Shown piece by piece: positions 32,065 to 40,306 of a stretch of DNA of 52,895 bases (within the stretch, counting starts at the first letter, position 1; the number at the start of each line of letters is the position of its first letter). The DNA lies in the NCBI GenBank assembly GCA_041946965.1, contig JBHGBM010000034.1, forward strand, positions 1 to 52,895. Reading direction: 5' to 3'. Source of the stretch: JBHGBM01 sp041946965. GTDB lineage: Bacteria; Acidobacteriota; Terriglobia; Bryobacterales; Bryobacteraceae. Under the pieces are notes generated by a model. It ran no database searches. It was given only the letters and a program-made list of their open reading frames with translations, and was not told the origin of the DNA. Made by a program: the position numbers and the translations under genes.

Positions 32065-34505
32065 TAGCGTGCGAAGGAGCTGCGCACCGGCGGCGGCGGC
32101 TCGGTTCCTTTAAGAGCCTGCCACAGGATGGCGTTGAGGGCGTAATCGTCAATGCGGTCGGCCTCGCTGAAATCCAGCCGCGCGGAGGCGGCCGCTCCGG
32201 GCGAGGCGGCGGCGTTGCGCTGGTCAAGGGGGACCCGAGGCTTTTCCGCGATGTAGGGCGCGGTGTCCGCGCTCATGGTGAAACACGCAGTCATGGGCCG
32301 CGCGGCGGCGTCGAACTGGGTCATGGGACGCAGCCCGAGAATCAGCTCGATGCTGCGCAGGACCGAAGCGGTGTTGTACATGCTGCTGTCGACCGAGCCG
32401 CGCTTGACGTAAGGGGAGACGACGAAGGCGGGCGAGCGGTGCGAATCGACGTGATCGGCGCCGTTTTGGGCGTCGTCCTCGATCACGAAGATGGCAATTT
32501 TGGGCCAGAAGCGGCTGCGGGAGACCGCCTCGACGATCATGCCCAGCGCGTAGTCGTTATCGGCCACGGCGGAGATGGGGGAGATCCTGCCGGGGGCGGC
32601 GCCGGAGGTGTGGTCGTTGCCCAGCCGCATGAGGGTCAGGCGCGGCGCCTGCCCGGTGCGCTCCCATTCGGCGAACTCTTCCAGGAAGATTCTGGCGCGG
32701 TCGACATCGGGGTATTCGAGGTCGAAGCCGCGGTAGCGCCGGTTGGTGAGAGGCGCGAGGATGGGATCGAGCACCGTCTGCACCTGTGCGTCTCCGGTTG
32801 CCGCGCGCGGACCGTTGGCGACCCAGTAGCCGAAGTTGCGCATGGTGATGCCGGCGGCGTGGGCGTTGGTCCACAGGTATCCGGCGGGCGGAGTGGAAGC
32901 GGGCTCCTGCCCCGCATAATCGTAGAGCTTCCTTCGACCCGCGTAGCTGTTGGGCCAGAGCTTCTGCACGTAATCCGGCGCGATGGCGGCGGTGGACCAG
33001 TTATGGCCGTCGGCGCTGACGTCGGAGTTCACGTAGAAGTTGTCCAGCAGGACAAACTCGCGCGCCAGCTTGTGGTGGTTGGGGGTGATGCGCTCGCCGA
33101 ACAGGACCAGGGAGGGGTCGCCGTTGCCCTGTTTCATGTCGCCCAGGACCTGGTCGTAGGTGCGATTTTCTTTCACGATGTAGATGACGTGCTCGATGGA
33201 GGGGGGGAAGCCGCCGCCCTTGTCGAGGGCGGCGTCGCGGTAGGGGGAGTTGGCGAAGACCCGCTTGCTGTACTGCTGAAGCTCGGCGTCGCCGAAGGGG
33301 GAGATGAAGGAGGCGGAGCCGGTCTGGATGCGGGCGACGTACTCGGGGTCCTTGAGGCCCAGGTGAACCGGCTCGGGGGCGCGCAGCGGGTTGGGGCCGT
33401 TGGGGTTGGCGCGGGAGCCGCCGCCGCGCCCGTTGAGGACTACGAGCCGGCCATCGGCGAGCGCGCGGGCAGCGGTGGGGTACCAGCCGGTGGGCACGAA
33501 GCCGAGCACGTAGCTGCGATCCTGCGAAATATCGACCACCGCCACGGCGTTGGCGTCGGAGCAGACGGTGTAGAGGCGGTTGCCGTCCGGCGCGAGCGCC
33601 AGCGCGCTGGGGGTCATGCCGAGCGGCTGACGCGGAGTGAGGCCGACGTTGACGGCCTCCACCACTTTCATCTCCTTGGACGCGGTAATGCCGATGGTAT
33701 AGACGCGGTTGGTGTTGGCCGCGGCGACGAAGATGCGGGCGGCCCAGCCGGTCTCGCCCTCGACGGGCTGGTTGGCGCCGGCCTTCCACACCATGTCGGT
33801 GGGATGGGGCGCGAGGCGCAGGGTGGCGAGCGGGTTGCCGGTGTTGGCTTCGTAGTGGCCGAGGGAGCCATCGGCCCAGCTTGTGACGAAGAACGATTTG
33901 CCGTCCGGGTGGAACAGGATGCGGTAGGGGCGGCGTCCGGTTTTGAAGCGCTCGATCACCATGCCGGACTGGGTGTTGATCACGACCACGGAATCGCGGT
34001 AGAGGTCCGCGGCGAACAGCAGCCGGCCGTCGGGGGCGAGGGCCACGTCGCCGATGAAGTCGCGCACGGTGCGCTTCTCATCCGGGACGACGGTGAAAGT
34101 GCGGGCGGGGCGCAGGGCGCCGGCGGCGAAGGTGAACTCGAAGACGGCGGCGCGCGAGCCGCCGCCGACGTAGACGCGGTCGCCCTTGGGGGAGAAGGCG
34201 AGGCCGAGCCAGCCGTCCGCCACGGGAGTGCGGCCGAGCTCGCGGCCCGTAGCGGTTTCCAGCACGCTGATGGAGGGCGGACGGTAACCGGCGTTGAGCG
34301 CCAGCAGGTAGCGGCCATCGGGGGAGAGCGCCGCGGACATGGGAAAGGTATCGAGGGGGACCTGGGCGCCGGCGGGTTCGAGCACCCACCCGGAGTTGAG
34401 CAGGAAGCGGCCTCCGGGGAGCGGTCCCACCTGCTCGCGCGGCCCGGGCTGGGAACACACCAGCGCGGCCGCCAGAATCAACAGGGCGAAGGTTGGAAAT
34501 CTCAT
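32064..34505 (-). CDS. Exported beta-propeller / phosphoesterase (AcpA-like) fusion
   Basis: An 813-residue protein with signal peptide MRFPTFALLILAAALVCS, a YncE/Lgt-like seven-bladed propeller (about 35-390; repeated patterns such as SAALSPDGRYLLALNAG and PYRILFHPDGKSFFVTSW), and a C-terminal phosphoesterase of the phospholipase C / acid phosphatase AcpA family (about 455-760). Typical elements are IEHVIYIVKENRTYDQVLGD, ITPNHHKLAREFVLLDNFYV, DGHNWSTAAIAPDYVQK, NDHTSGAAPG and DDAQNGADHVDSHRSPAFVV. The start overlaps the nadE stop by four bases. The substrate is unknown; phosphodiesters or phosphomonoesters outside the cytoplasm are likely. Similar fusions are common in Acidobacteria. Confidence 0.9.
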   Translation of the reverse strand: MRFPTFALLILAAALVCSQPGPREQVGPLPGGRFLLNSGWVLEPAGAQVPLDTFPMSAALSPDGRYLLALNAGYRPPSISVLETATGRELGRTPVADGWLGLAFSPKGDRVYVGGGSRAAVFEFTFAAGALRPARTFTVVPDEKRTVRDFIGDVALAPDGRLLFAADLYRDSVVVINTQSGMVIERFKTGRRPYRILFHPDGKSFFVTSWADGSLGHYEANTGNPLATLRLAPHPTDMVWKAGANQPVEGETGWAARIFVAAANTNRVYTIGITASKEMKVVEAVNVGLTPRQPLGMTPSALALAPDGNRLYTVCSDANAVAVVDISQDRSYVLGFVPTGWYPTAARALADGRLVVLNGRGGGSRANPNGPNPLRAPEPVHLGLKDPEYVARIQTGSASFISPFGDAELQQYSKRVFANSPYRDAALDKGGGFPPSIEHVIYIVKENRTYDQVLGDMKQGNGDPSLVLFGERITPNHHKLAREFVLLDNFYVNSDVSADGHNWSTAAIAPDYVQKLWPNSYAGRRKLYDYAGQEPASTPPAGYLWTNAHAAGITMRNFGYWVANGPRAATGDAQVQTVLDPILAPLTNRRYRGFDLEYPDVDRARIFLEEFAEWERTGQAPRLTLMRLGNDHTSGAAPGRISPISAVADNDYALGMIVEAVSRSRFWPKIAIFVIEDDAQNGADHVDSHRSPAFVVSPYVKRGSVDSSMYNTASVLRSIELILGLRPMTQFDAAARPMTACFTMSADTAPYIAEKPRVPLDQRNAAASPGAAASARLDFSEADRIDDYALNAILWQALKGTEPPPPVRSSFAR

Positions 34506-36151
34506 TCGGTGTACTTTTGGGCGATGGGGAAGCGCCGTCCCGGGCCGAAAGCCTTGGTGGTGACCTTCAAGACGGGGGCGGCCTGTTGCCGCTTGTACTC
34601 GGCGTGGTCCACCATATTGATCACTTTGGCGACCAGGGCGAGGGGCAGGGCGTGGCGCGCGGCGATTTCCTGCGGCGACTGGTACTCCTCGACGTAGGAG
34701 CGCAGGATCTTGTCGAGCGTCTCGTAGGGCGGCAGCGAGTCGGTATCTTTCTGATCGGGACGCAACTCGGCCGAGGGCGGCTTTTCGAAAACGCTTTCCG
34801 GGATGGCCCCAGGGTGGCGGCGGTTGGCGACGCGGGAGATATCGTAAACCAGGGTTTTGGGCACGTCGCCGATGACCGCCAGGCCGCCCGACATGTCGCC
34901 GTACAGGGTGCAGTAGCCCACCGCGAGCTCGCTCTTGTTGCCGGTGGTGAGCACCATAGCGCCCCACTTGTTGGAGAGCGCCATGAGAGTGACGGCGCGC
35001 AAGCGGGCCTGGAGGTTCTCCTCGGTGATGTCGCGGGGGGCGCCGGCGAAGAGCGGATCGAGCGCGGCCAGCATGCTCTCATACTGGCGGGTGATGGAGA
35101 CCAGCTCGAAGCGGATGCCGAGGTTGCGGGCGAGCGCTTCGGCGTCCCTGATGCTGCCCTCGGAAGAATACGGTCCGGGCATGCCGACGCCGGTGACATT
35201 CTCAGCGCCGAGCGCGTCGACCGCGATGGCGGCGGTGATGGAGGAATCGATGCCGCCGCTCAGGCCGACGAGGACCCGCTTGAAGCCGCATTTCCGGATG
35301 TAATCGCGGGCGCCGAGCACCAGCGCGTCGTAAGCCGCCTCGCACTCGCCGGCGGCGCTTTCGCGCAGGTCGCCCGCGCGGGTTTCGGTGTCGAACAGGA
35401 CCAGGTCTTCGGCGAAGGAAGCGGCGGCGGAGGCCAGACGGCCCTCGGCGTCCATGGCGAAGCTGGAACCATCGAAGATGAGCTGATCATTGCCTCCCAC
35501 CTGGTTCACGTAGACGACGGGGAGGCCGTGATGGCGCGCGGTGGTTTGGAAGACCTCGCGCCGCAACGCGCGCTTGCCCATGTGGTAGGGAGAGGCGTTG
35601 ATGCTGATGAGCAGGCCGGCGCCGGCGTGAGCGAGTTCCTGGACCGGGTCGCGGCGGTAGAGTGGCCGTTCCCAGAACTGCTTGTCGTTCCAGGCGTCCT
35701 CGCAGATGGTGAGGGCGATGCGGACGCCGCCAAACTCGAAGGTGGATTGGCTTTCGGCGGGAACGAAGTAGCGCGCCTCATCGAAGACGTCATAGGTGGG
35801 CAGCAGCATCTTGGTCTGGCGGAACACCACCCGGCCGCCGTGGAGGACGGCGGCGCTATTGGTAGCGTGTTTGCCCAGAGCGGATTCGGAGCGGCCCACG
35901 TAGCCGCAGATGAGGGCGAGCGGAAGGCCGGCGGCGGCGGCGGCCAGGCGCTCGACGTTCTGTTCGGATTTCTCCCGGAAAGAGGCCTTCTCGACCAGGT
36001 CGCGCGGCGGATACCCGGTGATGGAGAGTTCGGGGAAAACCACGAGGGCGGCGCCGCGGGCGGCGGCGTCGCGGGCTGCCCGGAGCATGCGGTCGAGGTT
36101 TCCCGGCAGGTCCCCGACGGTGGTATTGATCTGCGCCAGCGCGATCCGCAT
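34502..36151 (-). CDS. nadE: Glutamine-dependent NAD+ synthetase
   Basis: The 549-residue enzyme has an N-terminal nitrilase-type glutaminase (about 1-250; VFPELSITGYPPRDLV with the catalytic Glu and LTICEDAWNDKQFWERP with the nucleophilic Cys) and a C-terminal ATP-pyrophosphatase synthetase (VLVGLSGGIDSSITAAIAVD, then GNKSELAVGYCTLYGDMSGG). It makes NAD+ from deamido-NAD with Gln as ammonia source. Minus-strand TACAAT (36168-36163) ends 11 bases before the ATG, giving a leader of only a few bases. It heads a coupled operon with the phosphoesterase and GH57. Confidence 0.96.
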   Translation of the reverse strand: MRIALAQINTTVGDLPGNLDRMLRAARDAAARGAALVVFPELSITGYPPRDLVEKASFREKSEQNVERLAAAAAGLPLALICGYVGRSESALGKHATNSAAVLHGGRVVFRQTKMLLPTYDVFDEARYFVPAESQSTFEFGGVRIALTICEDAWNDKQFWERPLYRRDPVQELAHAGAGLLISINASPYHMGKRALRREVFQTTARHHGLPVVYVNQVGGNDQLIFDGSSFAMDAEGRLASAAASFAEDLVLFDTETRAGDLRESAAGECEAAYDALVLGARDYIRKCGFKRVLVGLSGGIDSSITAAIAVDALGAENVTGVGMPGPYSSEGSIRDAEALARNLGIRFELVSITRQYESMLAALDPLFAGAPRDITEENLQARLRAVTLMALSNKWGAMVLTTGNKSELAVGYCTLYGDMSGGLAVIGDVPKTLVYDISRVANRRHPGAIPESVFEKPPSAELRPDQKDTDSLPPYETLDKILRSYVEEYQSPQEIAARHALPLALVAKVINMVDHAEYKRQQAAPVLKVTTKAFGPGRRFPIAQKYTE

Positions 36152-36296
36152 CAGAAACTACTATTGTATTAGCCCGGAGTTCCACCCGTCTGCCACAGAG
36201 CATACGGCGCGTTCCCTGTGTTCCACCCCTGGCGCCGGATTTTTTCCTGGGAAACATGGGGCGGCTTTCCGGTGTCAAAGCCGTTGGAGGAGCGGA

Positions 36297-37061
36297 ATGC
36301 TCGAAGCCCTCGAACTCACCAAGCGATACCCCGGGGTGACCGCGGTGGACCATGTGAGTTTCGCGATGCGCCCCTATGAGGTGCTGGGGTACCTGGGGCC
36401 GAACGGCTCCGGCAAGAGCACCACGGTCCACATGCTCACGGGGCTTGTAGAGCCCACCAGCGGGCAGGTGCTGTTCCATGGCCGTCCTATCAAAGATGAC
36501 CTTATCGGGTACAAGCGCCGCCTGGGCTACGTGCCCGAGGAGCCGCGGCTCTATCCCTACCTCAGCGGCAAGGAGTACCTGCAACTGGTGGCCCGGCTGC
36601 GGCAGCTTCCGCAGCGCCGCGCCGAGGAGAAGATCGACGAGATGCTGCGGCTGTTCTCGCTCCGGGAATCGCGTTTCTCGCTCATCGGCTCCTACTCGAA
36701 GGGCATGCGGCAGAAGGTGCTGATCGCCGCCGCGCTGCTGCACAACCCGGACGTGATCATCTTCGACGAGCCGCTTTCGGGACTGGACGTCACCACCGGG
36801 CTGGTGTTCCGCAGCCTGGTGAAGCGCCTTTCGGCGCAGGGGAAGACGATCCTGTACAGCTCGCACGTGCTGGAGGTGGTGGAGAAGGTCTGCTCGCACG
36901 CGCTGATCCTGCGCCAGGGCCGGGCGGTGGCCCACGATTCGGTGGAGCACCTGCGCTACCTGATGTCGCTGCCCTCGCTGGAGGACATCTTCTCGCAGCT
37001 CGTGGTGGCCGAGGACACCGAGCAGATCGCGCGCGGCATCGCCGAGGCCGTTTCGGCGTAG
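36297..37061 (+). CDS. ABC transporter ATP-binding protein
   Basis: The 254-residue ATPase has Walker A LGPNGSGKSTTVHMLTGLVE (about 35-54), a degenerate signature GSYSKGMRQKVLIAAALLHN (about 134-153; KGMRQ in place of the usual SGGQ), and Walker B VIIFDEPLSGLD (about 156-167) followed by the H-loop SSHVLEVVEKVCSHALILRQ. The sequence groups with the ABC-2/NatA-type exporters. ATG 36297 has a strong GGAGGAG upstream; an open frame further upstream is not coding. The membrane partner follows after nine bases. Confidence 0.95.
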   Translation: MLEALELTKRYPGVTAVDHVSFAMRPYEVLGYLGPNGSGKSTTVHMLTGLVEPTSGQVLFHGRPIKDDLIGYKRRLGYVPEEPRLYPYLSGKEYLQLVARLRQLPQRRAEEKIDEMLRLFSLRESRFSLIGSYSKGMRQKVLIAAALLHNPDVIIFDEPLSGLDVTTGLVFRSLVKRLSAQGKTILYSSHVLEVVEKVCSHALILRQGRAVAHDSVEHLRYLMSLPSLEDIFSQLVVAEDTEQIARGIAEAVSA

Positions 37062-37070
37062 GAGGCGGGC

Positions 37071-38795
37071 ATGGGGCGGCAATTCACGGAGCTGGTCCGG
37101 CACTTCTTCCAGCGCTTCTTCGACAACGAGATCGTCTCGCCCGCCGGCGACATTCGCGTGACGGTGGGGAACATTCTGGCGCTGCTGGCGACGCCGGGAG
37201 CCATTCTGCCCGTGTTCCTGCTGATGAAGTACTCCGACATCCTGCGCGTGCGCCCGGAGTTGCGGGACGTGTTCACCTATCCGGAGAAGCTGCTGTTCAT
37301 CACGTGGTCGTTCGTGGTGATGGGCGTGGTCACGGTGCTGGAGTGGGACACGTTGTTTCCGGACCGCCACGATTACGCCGTGCTGACCCCGCTGCCGATC
37401 CGCTTCCGCACGGTGTTGGCGGCCAAAGTGACGGCGCTTGGGGCGCTACTGGCGATCTTCTCCGTGGACCTGAACGTGGTCTCGACGCTGATCTATCCCT
37501 TCCTCGCGGCGCCCTCGATGCGCAATGCGAAGGGGTTGGCGGACGTGGCGCATTACGCCGGCGCGCACGCGGCGGCGGTATTCGGAGCGGCGGCATTCGT
37601 GTTCCTGTTGCTGATCGGGGTGCAGGGTTTGACCATGAACGCGCTGCCGCGCCGCTGGTTCCGGAGGGTTTCACGGTGGACGCAGGTGCTCTGCCTGGTG
37701 GCGCTGGCGCTGGCGTTTCTCTCCTTCCCCCGCATGGGGGACATGCTGCACCCGTGGAAGCCGGCGAGCGAAGCCTGGCTGCGCTTCTTTCCACCGGCGT
37801 GGTTTGTGGGCCTGTATGAGGTGCTGGTGGGGAGCACCCGCCCGCAGATGTTTCTGATGGCGCGATGGGCGGTGTGGGGCCTGTGCGGCGCGGCCGCGGC
37901 GGCGGGGATTCTGTACCTGGCCGCTTACGCGCGCCATTACCGGAGATCGCTCGAAGCGGCGGTGGAAGAGGCCGGAAATCCGTCCCTCGTTCAGCGCGCC
38001 TTCGAACGGGCGGTAAACGCGCTGGTGGTGCGGCGCCCGCTCGAGCAGGCCGTGTTCCATTTCGCCGCACAGACGCTGGCGCGCAGCCGCAAACACCGCC
38101 TGTACTTCTCGGCCTACGCCGGGGTGGGCGCCGCCCTGGTGATCAACGGGCTGGCCGCCATCTTCGCGCGCCGGGGCTACGGGGCGGCGGCGGAACCGCG
38201 GGCGGACTTCCTGGCGGTGCCGCTGGTGCTGGCGTTTTTCACCCTTTCCGGAATGCGCGTGGTCTACGCGGTGCCCGCGGAGGTTGCGGCCAACTGGATC
38301 TTTCGCGTCTCCGAACCGGCCCGCTGCGCCGAGTGTCTGGAAGGCGCGCGCAAGTTCCTGCTGCTGTGCGGCGCCGGTCCGGTGCTGCTGCTGACGCTGC
38401 CGCCCTGCTGGGTGCTCTGGGGCTGGAGAACCGGCCTGGTGCACACGGTCTTCTGCGCCACCATGGCGGCGCTGCTGGCCGAGCTGCTGCTGCTGAAGTT
38501 CGCGAAGATCCCGTTCACCTGCGCGTACGCCCCGGGCAAGAGCAACATGACCGGAACGTGGGTGGGCTATTGCGTGGCGTTCAGTACCTACGCGTATACC
38601 ATGACGGCGATCGAAGCCTCGCTGCTCAAGCATCCGGAGGCGTTCGCGGTGTTCTACACGATCCTGGCCGGAGCGGCGTTCGCGCTGCGGGTGATAAGGA
38701 AAGCACTGCTGGACGGGATGGCGCCGGCCTTCGACGACCGCGCCGATCCGGCGGTCATGGTGTTGAACTTAAGCGGGCACGCCACACTCGAATAG
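37071..38795 (+). CDS. Large ABC-exporter membrane protein
   Basis: A 574-residue polytopic membrane protein with about twelve hydrophobic segments, for example NILALLATPGAILPVFLLMK, LFITWSFVVMGVVTVLEWDT, AAAVFGAAAFVFLLLIGVQG and LLLTLPPCWVLWGWRTGLV. Its position nine bases after the ATPase identifies it as the permease. It is twice the size of a normal ABC-2 permease and might be an internal duplication, but I cannot see repeated sequence. No substrate is indicated. Its last 41 bases overlap the convergent acyltransferase gene. Confidence 0.85.
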   Translation: MGRQFTELVRHFFQRFFDNEIVSPAGDIRVTVGNILALLATPGAILPVFLLMKYSDILRVRPELRDVFTYPEKLLFITWSFVVMGVVTVLEWDTLFPDRHDYAVLTPLPIRFRTVLAAKVTALGALLAIFSVDLNVVSTLIYPFLAAPSMRNAKGLADVAHYAGAHAAAVFGAAAFVFLLLIGVQGLTMNALPRRWFRRVSRWTQVLCLVALALAFLSFPRMGDMLHPWKPASEAWLRFFPPAWFVGLYEVLVGSTRPQMFLMARWAVWGLCGAAAAAGILYLAAYARHYRRSLEAAVEEAGNPSLVQRAFERAVNALVVRRPLEQAVFHFAAQTLARSRKHRLYFSAYAGVGAALVINGLAAIFARRGYGAAAEPRADFLAVPLVLAFFTLSGMRVVYAVPAEVAANWIFRVSEPARCAECLEGARKFLLLCGAGPVLLLTLPPCWVLWGWRTGLVHTVFCATMAALLAELLLLKFAKIPFTCAYAPGKSNMTGTWVGYCVAFSTYAYTMTAIEASLLKHPEAFAVFYTILAGAAFALRVIRKALLDGMAPAFDDRADPAVMVLNLSGHATLE

Positions 38796-39876
38796 GGCGG
38801 CCTTTCCATCGCAGGCGCGCTTCGGCCAGCGCCACCATCGCGGCCATCACGGCGAGCAGGAGCAACGTCGCTTGGGGAATGTCCAGGCGCTTCTTCCAGC
38901 CTTCCATGAGCCAGCCGTACACGATCATGACGTGGACCCAGTAGACCAGGAGGGAGGTCTTGCCGAGCGTCTGGACCCAGCTCCAGCCGGAGCCGGCGGC
39001 GTGTTCGGTCCAGACATAGGCGCCAGCCATGGCTACCAGGACCATGCCCACGCGCATGAGCACGAGCGCCGGGCTGTCGGTCCAGAAATCCGATTGGGGA
39101 TAGAGCGAATACGGCAGGTTGGAAAAGTATTGGGCCCCGAAGATCAGCCCGAAGCCGGCGAGCACGGACCATTGCAGGGCGCGCTCGAGCCGTTCCGGCG
39201 CGAGCCGCCGGATCACCGTGCCCCAGGCCACGCCGAAAGCCAGGTAGGCGGCCCAGGGGAAGAAGGGGAACATGGCGCGATTGGGCTTCAGGTAATCGCG
39301 GATGGGGGTGGGGACGCCTTTCCAGTCGAGGTTGGCGATCAGCGGCGAGGCCGCGGCGATAACGAGTCCCATGACGGCGGCGGCGCGGATGCGCGAGCGT
39401 CCGCCGAGCAGGCCGCAGGGCGCCATCGCCGTCATGGCCAGTCCCATGCAGTTGAGAATGTCCACCTTCAGCAGCACGCTCCACGGCGGATTCGGCATGG
39501 AAAAGAGAGTGTTGGAAATGCGGAACAGGTAGGCGATCAGGAACAGGTATCCGGCGCGGCGCAGCAGCGTACGCAAGCGGACCGGGGCGGCTTCGGCGCG
39601 CCGTTCCAGGCGTTCCATCTGAAAGGCAAAGGTCATGCCCGCCAGGAACAGGAACAGCACGGCGCCCATGCCGCCCACGAACTGCGAGAGGACGTAGGCG
39701 CCGCCCGCGCGCAGATCCAGGCGGGTGTAGGCGTTGTAGACGTGGCACTCGATCATGATCACGACCGCGAGGCCGCGAGTCCAGTCCAGAAAGGGAAGGC
39801 GTGCGGCCCCCGAGGGGGGCTTAGGATCGGAGGGCGTTGGATGCCGGGCGGAATCCGCCGAACAGGTCGCGGTCAT
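38755..39876 (-). CDS. DUF1624 / HGSNAT-like membrane acyltransferase
   Basis: A 373-residue polytopic membrane protein. The family start RLPFLDWTRGLAVVIMIECH, with Asp and His in the first membrane segment, is the signature of DUF1624 / heparan-alpha-glucosaminide N-acetyltransferase proteins, which transfer acetyl groups across a membrane to amino sugars. About ten hydrophobic segments follow, with a conserved LGKTSLLVYWVHVMIVYGWL near the end. ATG 39876 is the only ATG upstream of the signature and lies 56 bp inside the RodZ-like gene in another frame; GTG 39879 is an alternative. Confidence 0.87.
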   Translation of the reverse strand: MTATCSADSARHPTPSDPKPPSGAARLPFLDWTRGLAVVIMIECHVYNAYTRLDLRAGGAYVLSQFVGGMGAVLFLFLAGMTFAFQMERLERRAEAAPVRLRTLLRRAGYLFLIAYLFRISNTLFSMPNPPWSVLLKVDILNCMGLAMTAMAPCGLLGGRSRIRAAAVMGLVIAAASPLIANLDWKGVPTPIRDYLKPNRAMFPFFPWAAYLAFGVAWGTVIRRLAPERLERALQWSVLAGFGLIFGAQYFSNLPYSLYPQSDFWTDSPALVLMRVGMVLVAMAGAYVWTEHAAGSGWSWVQTLGKTSLLVYWVHVMIVYGWLMEGWKKRLDIPQATLLLLAVMAAMVALAEARLRWKGRPIRVWRARLSSTP

Positions 39877-40153
39877 TACTCTCGCCGCGCTCCGTTCTGG
39901 CCGAATTCGGAGCGCCCGTCTTCTGATGATAGTATGCCAGCAGGGCGCCGGCGTCGAAATCGATGGCCGTCGCGTATTGCCGCAGGTAGTTGGTGTTGTA
40001 CACTCCGCCGGGCAGCTTCTGGAACTCGCCGTTCTCGATCGCGCGCAGCGACCGTATGCTGATCTTGGTGAGCTGGGCGATTTGCTCAAGCGTGATTCCG
40101 CGATTCCGCCTGATGGTAGCCAGGCCCAAGATGCTGTGATCGTCGTCCATCAT
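39821..40153 (-). CDS. RodZ-like helix-turn-helix protein, truncated type
   Basis: A 110-residue protein with an Xre/RodZ-type N-terminal domain: LGLATIRRNRGITLEQIAQL and TKISIRSLRAIENGEFQKLP then GGVYNTNYLRQYATAIDFDA, the pattern seen in RodZ. RodZ itself continues with a membrane helix and a periplasmic domain, absent here; the tail is a disordered RTERGESNDRDLFGGF. It could be a cytosolic regulator of the overlapping acyltransferase. Two start ATGs are adjacent (40153, 40150); GGAGCG precedes them. Confidence 0.82.
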   Translation of the reverse strand: MMDDDHSILGLATIRRNRGITLEQIAQLTKISIRSLRAIENGEFQKLPGGVYNTNYLRQYATAIDFDAGALLAYYHQKTGAPNSARTERGESNDRDLFGGFRPASNALRS

Positions 40154-40306
40154 CGCTCCGCCGCTGTTCGGGGACGGGTCCAGTGTATAATTTCTAACGT
40201 CCTAGAACTACTAGTACTACAATCCCCGAGTGATTACAAGTCTCAAAATACGCTGGTAATTAACGTTACATTATGCCACATTGTACGGTTGCTACACTCA
40301 ACAAGA

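Noticed and set aside
29902..32067. 721-codon plus-strand open frame opposite GH57
   Set aside because: Shadow of the GH57 gene, which has both catalytic residues and coupled start.
40190..40306. AT-rich stretch before the phosphatase with TAACGTTA and TACTAGTA palindromes
   Set aside because: Considered as an operator or att site; the palindromes are short, unrelated to each other and there is no recombinase nearby.
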